Assembly: GCA_027004335.1 (NCBI GenBank)
Contig: JALTID010000064.1
Location: forward strand, 1-12,861
DNA from: a bacterium
GTDB taxonomy: Bacteria > JALSQH01
Length of the DNA: 12,861 nucleotides
Direction: 5' to 3'
Below the pieces are notes generated by a model that saw only the letters and a list, made by a program, of their open reading frames with translations, searched no databases and was not told the DNA's origin. Both the position numbers and the translations under genes were made by a program. Positions 1 through 6,548 of the stretch are shown piece after piece; positions within the stretch are counted from its first letter, which is position 1, and each line of letters opens with the position of its first letter.

Positions 1-788
1 AGCTCACCTGCAACTTTTTCACCGATTTTATCCGAATAAACGGAGAGATTATTATAAGCAAGATCTCCCTCCAATCCGTGACCGACAGCTTCATGAATTA
101 TCGTACCCCCAGCATCTGAAGAGATAACAACACTCATAACTCCGGCCTCTACCCACTCTGATTTAAGAGCCTTCAAACCTCTTTCCACAGCAATCGTAGC
201 AACTTTCTCAGGAGGAAATTCATCAAAAATCTCAAGACCTTTGCCTCCTCCTACAGCTTCATACCCTGTTTCCATGCCTCTCCCAGGATCAGAAACAACA
301 GCCTGTACAAAAAGTACAATTTCACTCTGTCTGTCATAACTTTTTATCCCTGATGAATTGATTACCTCTATTTCTCTCTCAATTTCTCTAAACATTATTC
401 TTCTAAAATTTACTTCATTATACTTCTTTATCTCATTATCTGCCCTCAATAAAAGATCAAGTTTTTCTCCAATGCTCTTTTCCTTAAAGGGAATTTTAAT
501 AGAATACACATAACTGGAAGCTGGTGTTAAAAAATTTTGAGGAGCTACCCCTTTTTCAATAGGAGGAATAAGTCTTTCAATATCCTTACCTTTGAGAGAA
601 GTTGTGTAAAAATAATTGAAGCGTTCATTATTTCTTAACCTTATCCCTGTTCCCTGATCTTCGGATTTCCACAATTTCTCTACTTCTCCCTGTTCTAAAA
701 GAATTAGAAGCTCTTTTTTCCTTTCTGCAAATAGTTCAACCCATTCAGAACATCCCAGCCAGCTATCTTTAAATCCTTCTATAAGCAT
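1..788 (-). CDS. tldD: TldD-type metalloprotease (PmbA/TldD family), N-terminal part, cut by window start
   Basis: Reading the minus strand from an ATG at 788 gives an open frame of 262 codons that runs off the left edge without a stop. The zinc-binding motif HEAVGHGLEGD lies at residues 232-242 (His232, Glu233, His237 of the HExxxH motif) and is the hallmark of TldD. In E. coli, TldD pairs with TldE/PmbA to degrade unfolded peptides, mature microcin B17 and process CcdA; it is cytoplasmic. E. coli TldD is about 480 residues, so a little over half the protein is present and the C-terminal domain with the remaining zinc ligand is missing. The start is supported by a GGAG five bases upstream of the ATG (794-797 on the plus strand) and by a divergent gene beginning about 100 bases away. 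A TAAAAT at 807-812 could be its -10 box, but no good -35 is visible. The family call is firm; the partner PmbA is not in the window. Confidence 0.93.
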   Translation of the reverse strand, partial: MLIEGFKDSWLGCSEWVELFAERKKELLILLEQGEVEKLWKSEDQGTGIRLRNNERFNYFYTTSLKGKDIERLIPPIEKGVAPQNFLTPASSYVYSIKIPFKEKSIGEKLDLLLRADNEIKKYNEVNFRRIMFREIEREIEVINSSGIKSYDRQSEIVLFVQAVVSDPGRGMETGYEAVGGGKGLEIFDEFPPEKVATIAVERGLKALKSEWVEAGVMSVVISSDAGGTIIHEAVGHGLEGDLAYNNLSVYSDKIGEKVAGE

Positions 789-833
789 CTCTACTCCAGA
801 AAAATTATTTTACCATATCTAAAAAATTATCAG

Positions 834-859
834 GAAGAAAATTTGATTTTTTGGTAAAC
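834..859 (+). repeat. Intergenic AT-rich motif, copy 1
   Basis: The block GAAGAAAATTTGATTTTTT followed by GGTAAAC closely matches 6004-6025; the two differ only by a one-base and a three-base insertion. Both copies lie upstream of plus-strand lipoprotein genes and both contain TTGATT. Here the TTGATT (843-848) is placed to act as a -35 box for the 895 gene. The match could mark a shared regulator or an old duplication; in such AT-rich DNA chance cannot be excluded. Confidence 0.4.
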
Positions 860-871
860 TTGATATAGGAT
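843..871 (+). promoter_or_regulatory. Putative sigma-70-type promoter of the AgmX-like lipoprotein gene
   Basis: TTGATT at 843-848 and TAGGAT at 866-871 are separated by 17 bases. Transcription would start near 878, just ahead of the GGTGGAG Shine-Dalgarno at 880-886. The -10 box matches the consensus at four of six positions, so this is a modest prediction. If right, it rules out the TTG at 877 as the start codon and favours the ATG at 895. Confidence 0.4.
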
Positions 872-894
872 TATCCTTGGGTGGAGCAAAGAAA

Positions 895-2934
895 ATGAGA
901 AGGTTTTTCAAGTATATTACGATACTATTCATCATCATAGGTGCAGGATGTGCATCCTTTCAATTAAAAACAAAGCTCTATAAGGTGCAGAATATTATAA
1001 ACAATGGTAGTGGAAAAGACATTCTAAGAGCCGAAAGAACTCTTCTTGAGCTTCTTCCCAGATATCCACAAAACCCGAAGATCCATCTCTTACTTGGTAT
1101 CACATATTACTATGAGAGAAGATGGAAAGAATCTCAAGAGGAGCTTGACAGAGCTATTCTCTTAGGTTCAAAATCCTACCTACCACATTACTACAAGGGG
1201 ATAATTTACTACATAAATGGGGAATATGAAGAAGCAAAAGAAGAGTTAGATCAGGCAATTAAGGTAACAGGCAGTCAAAATATCTGCATCCCAGAAATTT
1301 ACAAAGTAATGGGGTCAATGTACGAAATCATGGATACCCCATATCCTGCGATTGCTCTTTATAAAAAAGCTCTTAGCTGCCCTATGGAAGACAAAAACCC
1401 CTATGAAAGAAACTCCTTTAAAGCAGAGTTGTATGAAAGACTTGGAATAATATTTGAAAAATTGGCCCAAAAGGCTCTAAATAGAGGTAATGAAGAAGAA
1501 TCAGAAAAGAAAGTTTCTCAGGCCAAAAAGTTCTACCTTAAAGCAATCAAACTTTATCCTACAGAGGCAATCTATTTTATGAATCTTGCAACACTTTACC
1601 TATGGCAACCTGAGATAAGAGAAGCTCTTTCTTATTTTCGTAAAGCTGCAATTGCTGCAAATAATAGTGGAGAGACAACAGTGCTAAAAGAATCCTATTT
1701 TTATCTTGGCTACCTCTCTCAAAAAATAGGAGAAAGACTAAGTGATTCAAAAACATTAAAAAAAGCTCTAATAATGTACAACTATGTTAAATCACTTGAT
1801 CCTAACTACAGAAATGTGACCTGTAGAATAGGTAGAATTTATTTCCTCATCGGTGAGAAACAAAAAGCATATAAAGAGTTATCTGAGTGCTGTGAAAATC
1901 CATCTGGAGTATACGAGATTCAAATAGCACCACCCAAGTCTATAATCTGTAAGACCCTTTATGTCCAACTCAAAAAAACAAGAGAAGTTGCAGCCATCTC
2001 CCCAATCAAGACAAGCTCTTCACCAGAACCACTGGAAATTAGAACAGAAAATATCAATGCAGGGAGAACCACCCATACCAAAGTTGAAGTTACTGAAATG
2101 GAAAATCCACAAGCTGTGGAACTCTCTAAAGAAACGGCTTATGGTGAAAAAAATACTAAAAGACAAAATATTAGGACCAAACCTGAAAAGGCTCAAAATG
2201 GAGGAGAAAAGAAAAAACTGGCTATGCAAACAAAAGAAAATAAAACTCTCCCTCTTACGCAGAGAGGAGATAGAAGAAGTGGAACTCTCACTCAGAAATT
2301 GCCCAGTAAAACCATAAAGCAAAAACCTCTTATACCTCAGAGCGATGCAAATCTAAAGAGTAAGATTCCATCTTCCAACAAAACAAAAAAGAAAAAAATC
2401 ATTGCCTCTCCCTTAATTCCTGACATTGACACAGGGATATCAAATATAGATTCTCTTTTGGCACAACAGGGATCAATCCAAAAAAAAGAAGGAATTGAGG
2501 TAGGAGGGATGAGGAAAAAAGCAACTATTCAGAATGTAGATATAGATATTGAGGCAGAAGAAGGCAAACAAATTAACCTTAAAAAAGAAACAAAGAAAAT
2601 TGAAGCACAAATCAAGCTAAATACCTCAGGGGAAAACCGCGGTACTCTTGATCCTCGGGTGATCTCACAGGCAATTGCCTCACATTATGGTGAAGTTAGA
2701 TACTGCTATGAGAAGCAACTGAAAATACATCCGGAGCTGGAAGGAAAATTGATGGTAAAATTCACTATCGGGGAAAGTGGTAGAGTTAGATCGGCAATTG
2801 TAACTGAGTCCACCATCAATAATATTGAAGTTGAAAGTTGTGTTCTCTATAAGATCAAAGGATGGAGATTCCCTCCTCCTCAAGGTGGAGAAGTAAGTGT
2901 AATTTTTCCATTTATATTTATGGGAGGAGGTTAA
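895..2934 (+). CDS. TPR lipoprotein with AgmX/PglI-like C-terminal domain
   Basis: This is a 679-residue protein. An in-frame TTG at 877 is possible, but the ATG at 895 is preferred: it has GGTGGAG eight bases upstream and gives a clean lipoprotein signal peptide (MRRFF, a hydrophobic stretch, then GAG and Cys19). Residue +2 is Ala, so outer-membrane sorting is expected under the enterobacterial rule. Residues about 40-340 are TPR-like repeats. Residues about 365-580 are a Lys/Glu/Thr/Pro-rich, low-complexity linker. Residues about 583-679 match the AgmX/PglI C-terminal domain, a TonB-CTD-like module: VRYCYEK, a GKLMVKFTI strand, ESTINN, a second cysteine in VESCV, then GWRFPPPQGG and a closing PFIF. 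The two conserved cysteines are Cys604 and Cys649. In Myxococcus this domain occurs in adventurous-gliding proteins, but it is widespread and does not prove gliding. The likely role is a periplasmic or envelope scaffold. The stop overlaps the convergent gene by four bases. Confidence 0.85.
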   Translation: MRRFFKYITILFIIIGAGCASFQLKTKLYKVQNIINNGSGKDILRAERTLLELLPRYPQNPKIHLLLGITYYYERRWKESQEELDRAILLGSKSYLPHYYKGIIYYINGEYEEAKEELDQAIKVTGSQNICIPEIYKVMGSMYEIMDTPYPAIALYKKALSCPMEDKNPYERNSFKAELYERLGIIFEKLAQKALNRGNEEESEKKVSQAKKFYLKAIKLYPTEAIYFMNLATLYLWQPEIREALSYFRKAAIAANNSGETTVLKESYFYLGYLSQKIGERLSDSKTLKKALIMYNYVKSLDPNYRNVTCRIGRIYFLIGEKQKAYKELSECCENPSGVYEIQIAPPKSIICKTLYVQLKKTREVAAISPIKTSSSPEPLEIRTENINAGRTTHTKVEVTEMENPQAVELSKETAYGEKNTKRQNIRTKPEKAQNGGEKKKLAMQTKENKTLPLTQRGDRRSGTLTQKLPSKTIKQKPLIPQSDANLKSKIPSSNKTKKKKIIASPLIPDIDTGISNIDSLLAQQGSIQKKEGIEVGGMRKKATIQNVDIDIEAEEGKQINLKKETKKIEAQIKLNTSGENRGTLDPRVISQAIASHYGEVRYCYEKQLKIHPELEGKLMVKFTIGESGRVRSAIVTESTINNIEVESCVLYKIKGWRFPPPQGGEVSVIFPFIFMGGG

Positions 2935-4202
2935 CTTTTTCTTTTCCGCTGAGTAATTATCTTCTGAATCACACTGGTAGCGATCCCGGAGATCCTACTT
3001 ACCTCAGGAATAATCTTCAAATCCTCTATACCCTTACCCGGTCCATTATCAAGGTAAAAAATCAAAACCGTTTTACCTGTAACTCTGACTGGTGTGATAA
3101 GAAGGTTCCTTGGTGGATTTGTAGAACTCCCCAATGCCCTCATAAATTTTTCAACAATCAAATCTTCCATAGGAGGAGGGCCAAAAAAGGTCTCACCTGT
3201 GTCAGAAGCTGTTTTAAAAATAGAGGGGGTACAGAGAGGAACCATCAATACATCAACCATCTCAGGGAGAACCCCTTCACCTTTTCCCACCCATCCAAAA
3301 GCTACATCCTTCTGAACCTTGAATATTATCGCTCTTTCTGACATCCTGGAAAAAAGTTTTACCAGAGAATATACAAGCTCATCCATATTCTGAGAAGCAA
3401 TTAAATCTTCTTCAGTTACAACCTCCTCTCCTGGAGGAGTCCATTCTTCTATTACGGATGAAATCTCTTCTCTGGAAGGAGCTTCTTTCTCAATCTGCTC
3501 AACAGGAGGGATAATTTCCTCAGAAGATTTCTCTACTGGTGGGGGAGCTTCTTCTATAAACTCATTCTCACCTGCGGGAGGCTGAATTTCCTCCACTTCT
3601 TCTGCCTCTTCATAAACTGGTTCAGAAGGGGGAGGGGCTACCTCTTCCACTACTTCAATATTAGGAGATTTTCTTTCTTCCCTCTCCGCAGCAGGTGTCT
3701 CACTGGTAGTCCTAACAGTTCCAGCAGTTGGAACTGTGACAAATTCTTCAACAACCTCCTCTTCAGGCTCAACTTCAATATTATAATATTTTTTTAAGGC
3801 GTTGTATAGAAGGCCTTCCGGAATTATAAGAGGAATCACAGCTTTATCCAGAAAAAAAGAAAGCTCCGAAAGTATCTGAGTATTCTGGGGATCAATCGTC
3901 GCGATTTTTATCTCTCTATCATCTGATTCTACCGGTAAAACATGGTACTCCTCTACAATATCACGAGGGACTGAATTAATTACACTATACTCAATATTTT
4001 CAATTTCCCTGGGATCAACCGTCTCAACATTTAATTGCTCCTTTAGAACTCTCCCTAAGGTTTCCGCATCAAGATACCCCAATTGTATAAGGATACTACC
4101 AAGCTTACCCCCCATTTCCCTCTGTATTCTTAATGCATCCTCAAGCTGCGCTTTATCAATCAAACCTTCTTCAAGCAGCATACTACCCAATTTCTTTCTC
4201 AT
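2931..4202 (-). CDS. MshEN/GspE-N domain protein with acidic Pro-rich linker and GAF-like C-terminus (no ATPase)
   Basis: This is a 423-residue cytoplasmic protein without signal peptide or membrane segment. Residues 4-27 and 33-56 are two 24-residue motifs of the KLGxxLxxxGLIxxxxLxxALxxQ type, separated by five residues. That is the spacing of the MshEN domain that binds cyclic di-GMP in the MshE ATPase; the first position is Lys in both copies where MshE has Arg. Residues 57-142 continue as a GspE N-terminal fold (ending NALKKYYNIE). Residues 143-270 are a Glu/Pro/Val-rich linker. Residues about 273-415 look like a GAF-related domain (AFGWVGKGEG, VPLCTPSIF, FFGPPP, LLITPVRVTGKTVLIFYLDNG), a type I recall from myxobacterial PATAN/GspE-N proteins. 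The Walker A and B ATPase of GspE/PilB is absent, so this is a sensor or adaptor and not a secretion motor. It starts with ATG inside an ATGA overlap with the upstream TPR gene and is probably translationally coupled to it. Confidence 0.82.
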   Translation of the reverse strand: MRKKLGSMLLEEGLIDKAQLEDALRIQREMGGKLGSILIQLGYLDAETLGRVLKEQLNVETVDPREIENIEYSVINSVPRDIVEEYHVLPVESDDREIKIATIDPQNTQILSELSFFLDKAVIPLIIPEGLLYNALKKYYNIEVEPEEEVVEEFVTVPTAGTVRTTSETPAAEREERKSPNIEVVEEVAPPPSEPVYEEAEEVEEIQPPAGENEFIEEAPPPVEKSSEEIIPPVEQIEKEAPSREEISSVIEEWTPPGEEVVTEEDLIASQNMDELVYSLVKLFSRMSERAIIFKVQKDVAFGWVGKGEGVLPEMVDVLMVPLCTPSIFKTASDTGETFFGPPPMEDLIVEKFMRALGSSTNPPRNLLITPVRVTGKTVLIFYLDNGPGKGIEDLKIIPEVSRISGIATSVIQKIITQRKRKS

Positions 4203-5929
4203 CCTTTTCCTCCCCTGCGAGTAAGTAAGATTAAATAAGTTAAAATATCTACTTCCTTTCCCTGTCCCCTGTGGGGTTTAATCTTAGAAAGGGTTTCACG
4301 AGCTTTTCTCTTCTCATTTTTCTCCAGGTAGATTCTTGCCATCAAGTAAAGCGGGGAACTCCATTCAGGATTCAACTCAATGCTTTTTCCAGTAAAGAAT
4401 TCAGCCAGACGCAGATCCTTATCTGAAGCATGCCTTTTATAGTAGTAATATCCAATAAGGTAATAGACATAAAAATTCTTCAAACCATTACTCATAGCAA
4501 GAGTTAGCTCTGTTATAGCTTTTGAATAGAAAAAAGTTGAAAAAGTCTGGGATGTTTCCCCTGCTGAATATTCACCCTCAGATCCATAAAGCAATCCAAG
4601 AGAAAGATGAGCCATTGGATCTGCTGGGTTGAGCCTTATGGCTTCCCTATAATTTAAATATGCTTGATGAAATTTTCCCTGTTTGTAATACACAACTTCT
4701 AATTTACCCTGTGCAAAATAAATATTACCAAGCTTAACATACACCTCTGACTGATTACTATCCAGAGAAAGTGATTTCTTGTAATTTGAAATTGCTTTCT
4801 TGTAATACCCCTGCCTTTTTTCAATAGAACCCATCTCTCCTTTCAAGTAATAAATATCACCAAGCAAAGAATATGCTAAAGGATCCTTTGGATCTACTGC
4901 TATCATTTCCTTAACTTTCTTTTCTGCTTCATCTAACTTGTCGCTATCCTTCAAAAAAATTGCAAGACCTAACATTGCATCAACATCAACAGGCCTCTTC
5001 AGTTCCTTTAACACAGGATAAAGTGAAAATGCTTTACGATAATAATACGATGCAGTCTTATCATCTCCGATACTTTCCTCCATCCCAGCAAGGATAAAAT
5101 AATTTCCACCAACATACGAGGGAGCTTCATAACCTTTTTTAGCAAGTTCTACGGACTTTTCTAAATATTTTACCCCCTCTTTAATATCTCCAATCTTTAT
5201 TTTTAAATCACCGTAAAGGAAATAGGCAAGAGAAAAATCAGGGTTAAGTTTAATGCTTTTATTATAATATACAATCGCCCTGTTAAAATCATTCTTCAAT
5301 TCATAAATTGCTCCCATAGCAAGATAAATTTCAGGGTACTGGTACTTAGAAAGAATCCTTTTGTACAATTCTAATGCCTTATCATATTGACCAATTCTTG
5401 CATACAGACCTCCAAGACTTGAAAGAGCAAATAGATTCTCAGGATCCTTTTGTAAAATTCCTTTATAAATTTTTACTGCATCAGATAATTTTTTCAAATT
5501 TGAAAGGGTATAAGCCTTATTTATTGAAACATACACCCACCCAGGCTTCACCTGTAAAATCTTATTATAAATCTCAAGAGCGAGCCCATATTTTTTCGCC
5601 CTATCATATGCAACTGCAAGATTCAGAAGAAAGTAAACATTATCTGGCTCTCTTTTAACTGCCCTGACAAGATAACGAATAGCTTTAACTTCATCACCTA
5701 TATTCAGATAGGCGAGACCAATATCATTTAATATTCTGGGATCATCAACTAATTTAGATGCGTTAAGAAAAAAAGCAAGAGCTTTCTCCCATTTCCCAGA
5801 TTGAGCAGCTTCTACACCCTCTTCAAGGAATTTTTCTGCTTTATAACTCTTTGGCAGAATAATACCAAAAACAGAACATCCATTCACAAGGAGTAAAATT
5901 AAGGGGAAAAAAAGTACAAACCTTTTTAT
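4199..5929 (-). CDS. TPR-repeat lipoprotein, apparent ATA start codon
   Basis: This large TPR protein is 576 residues if it starts at 5929. The nearest standard start in frame is GTG at 5887, but that would begin the protein at NGCSVFG, right at the lipobox, with no Shine-Dalgarno. Upstream in the same frame the codons read KRFVLFFPLILLLVNGC, a textbook lipoprotein signal peptide with Cys18. An AGGAGG lies five bases before an ATA codon at 5927-5929, and a near-consensus promoter puts transcription start near 5942, so no earlier start is available. Translation therefore most likely begins at ATA, or the base is a sequence error for ATG. After the lipidated cysteine come roughly a dozen TPR units covering almost the whole mature protein (typical pieces: ALSSLGGLYARIGQYDKALELYKRIL, split here only by description). 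Ser at +2 suggests the outer membrane. It probably acts as a scaffold for an envelope complex and is co-transcribed with the MshEN protein downstream. Confidence 0.8.
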   Translation of the reverse strand: MKRFVLFFPLILLLVNGCSVFGIILPKSYKAEKFLEEGVEAAQSGKWEKALAFFLNASKLVDDPRILNDIGLAYLNIGDEVKAIRYLVRAVKREPDNVYFLLNLAVAYDRAKKYGLALEIYNKILQVKPGWVYVSINKAYTLSNLKKLSDAVKIYKGILQKDPENLFALSSLGGLYARIGQYDKALELYKRILSKYQYPEIYLAMGAIYELKNDFNRAIVYYNKSIKLNPDFSLAYFLYGDLKIKIGDIKEGVKYLEKSVELAKKGYEAPSYVGGNYFILAGMEESIGDDKTASYYYRKAFSLYPVLKELKRPVDVDAMLGLAIFLKDSDKLDEAEKKVKEMIAVDPKDPLAYSLLGDIYYLKGEMGSIEKRQGYYKKAISNYKKSLSLDSNQSEVYVKLGNIYFAQGKLEVVYYKQGKFHQAYLNYREAIRLNPADPMAHLSLGLLYGSEGEYSAGETSQTFSTFFYSKAITELTLAMSNGLKNFYVYYLIGYYYYKRHASDKDLRLAEFFTGKSIELNPEWSSPLYLMARIYLEKNEKRKARETLSKIKPHRGQGKEVDILTYLILLTRRGGKG

Positions 5930-5930
5930 A

Positions 5931-5940
5931 CTCCCCTCCT
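5931..5940 (-). promoter_or_regulatory. Strong Shine-Dalgarno that fixes the ATA start
   Basis: On the minus strand this reads AGGAGGGGAG, followed by T and then ATA (5929-5927). The AGGAGG core sits five bases before the ATA, a normal spacing. It lies 42 bases or more from the GTG at 5887, which has only TTTTACTCCTT in front of it. It is the main evidence for the non-standard start. Confidence 0.75.
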
Positions 5941-5948
5941 TTTTGTTT

Positions 5949-5977
5949 ATTTTATCCCACCTTTTTATTTATGTCAA
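5949..5977 (-). promoter_or_regulatory. Near-consensus sigma-70-type promoter for the TPR/MshEN operon
   Basis: On the minus strand there is a perfect TTGACA (5972-5977), a 17-base spacer and TAAAAT (5949-5954). The predicted transcription start is near 5942, only about a dozen bases before the ATA start and directly at the Shine-Dalgarno. This is the best promoter in the window. It diverges from the promoter of the small lipoprotein gene. Confidence 0.75.
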
Positions 5978-6003
5978 AATTTCCAGGAAAAATATCTTTA
6001 TTA

Positions 6004-6025
6004 GAAGAAATTTGATTTTTTAAAC
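6004..6025 (+). repeat. Intergenic AT-rich motif, copy 2
   Basis: GAAGAAATTTGATTTTTT followed by AAAC nearly repeats 834-859. Here it lies about 40 bases upstream of the likely -10 box of the 6093 gene, so it is not at the same distance as copy 1. An alternative reading uses its TTGATT (6012-6017) with GATAAT at 6034-6039 (16-base spacer) as an upstream promoter. Confidence 0.4.
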
Positions 6026-6040
6026 AAATCTAAGATAATA

Positions 6041-6073
6041 TTGTCAAAGGAAATAAAGGGAGTGTAATATAAT
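6041..6073 (+). promoter_or_regulatory. Putative promoter of the small lipoprotein gene
   Basis: TTGTCA at 6041-6046 is followed after 18 bases by TAATAT (6065-6070). A perfect TATAAT overlaps at 6068-6073, but it would have a 21-base spacer from the same -35. Either placement gives a transcription start near 6077-6080, immediately before the AGGAGGGG at 6081-6088. A second possibility upstream is TTGATT with GATAAT (6012-6039). Confidence 0.5.
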
Positions 6074-6092
6074 TAAACATAGGAGGGGAAGC

Positions 6093-6548
6093 ATGAAAAA
6101 AATTATTGGGTGGGTTTTTTTTGCTGTTGTTATTTTGGCTTCCTCCTGTAACAGAGGGAAAATTAACCTGAGAGCAATGAAACACTCGCTTGATGTGAAA
6201 GTCAGCAAATATTTTGACGCTCTTACCAATCAGAATAAATTTAAGATGTACATGCTGGAGCCTAAATGGGAAAAGCAGAATATTCTTTATTCCTCCTATA
6301 ATCCCAAGCTCCTACAGGAAAGAAGAAAAAAAATATTCGTGAGTGCCTTTGTAAGGAATATACAGTATGATCTTTTACATAATAAAGCAGTAGTTATAGT
6401 TCATTTTATGAAAGAAGAAATTTTATCAAAAAGGGGGCCTGTTGTTTTAGTCCCTGCTTTTATTGAAAAACAACTATGGGAATACAAAAATGGGGAATGG
6501 GGATATGTAAAAACCCTGAAGCGAATCTCTCCTGAGTTAATTAAGTGA
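6093..6548 (+). CDS. Small lipoprotein of unknown function
   Basis: This is a 151-residue protein with an ATG at 6093 and a strong AGGAGGGG Shine-Dalgarno four bases upstream. The N-terminus MKKIIGWVFFAVVILASSC is a typical lipoprotein signal peptide with lipobox ASSC and lipidated Cys19; Asn at +2 fits outer-membrane sorting. The mature part has a helical start (SLDVKVSKYFDALTN), then alternating strands ending in QLWEYKNGEWGYVK. This pattern suggests an NTF2/SnoaL-like small alpha-beta fold, but the resemblance is only in general pattern and I do not recognise a named family. The gene is monocistronic. It diverges from the TPR lipoprotein gene and ends 12 bases inside the convergent DUF4388 gene. 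Confidence 0.78.
   Translation: MKKIIGWVFFAVVILASSCNRGKINLRAMKHSLDVKVSKYFDALTNQNKFKMYMLEPKWEKQNILYSSYNPKLLQERRKKIFVSAFVRNIQYDLLHNKAVVIVHFMKEEILSKRGPVVLVPAFIEKQLWEYKNGEWGYVKTLKRISPELIK

Noticed and set aside
877-894. TTG at 877 as the start of the AgmX-like lipoprotein
   Set aside because: It adds GGAKK ahead of a complete signal peptide, lies at or before the predicted transcription start, and the Shine-Dalgarno at 880-886 belongs to the ATG at 895.
1961-2322. Open frames on both strands across the linker of the AgmX-like gene
   Set aside because: They lie wholly inside a strongly supported gene, have low-complexity Lys/Ser/Phe-rich translations, and no Shine-Dalgarno.
2862-3341. 159-codon plus-strand frame across the convergent junction
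   Set aside because: It is antisense to the GAF-like domain of the MshEN protein, its translation has no recognisable domain, and it has no promoter or ribosome-binding site.
4199-5887. The repeated structure in this stretch as DNA tandem repeats
   Set aside because: The periodicity is at protein level (34-residue TPR units); the nucleotide copies are too diverged to be a recent tandem array.
5927-6092. A riboswitch or small RNA in the longest intergenic region
   Set aside because: About 160 AT-rich bases are accounted for by two divergent promoters and Shine-Dalgarno sites; the predicted leaders are too short to hold a structured RNA.
6044-6229. 61-codon minus-strand frame that could be a small membrane protein
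   Set aside because: It is the complement of the lipoprotein signal-peptide region, has no Shine-Dalgarno, and its hydrophobic end comes from the AT-rich intergenic DNA.
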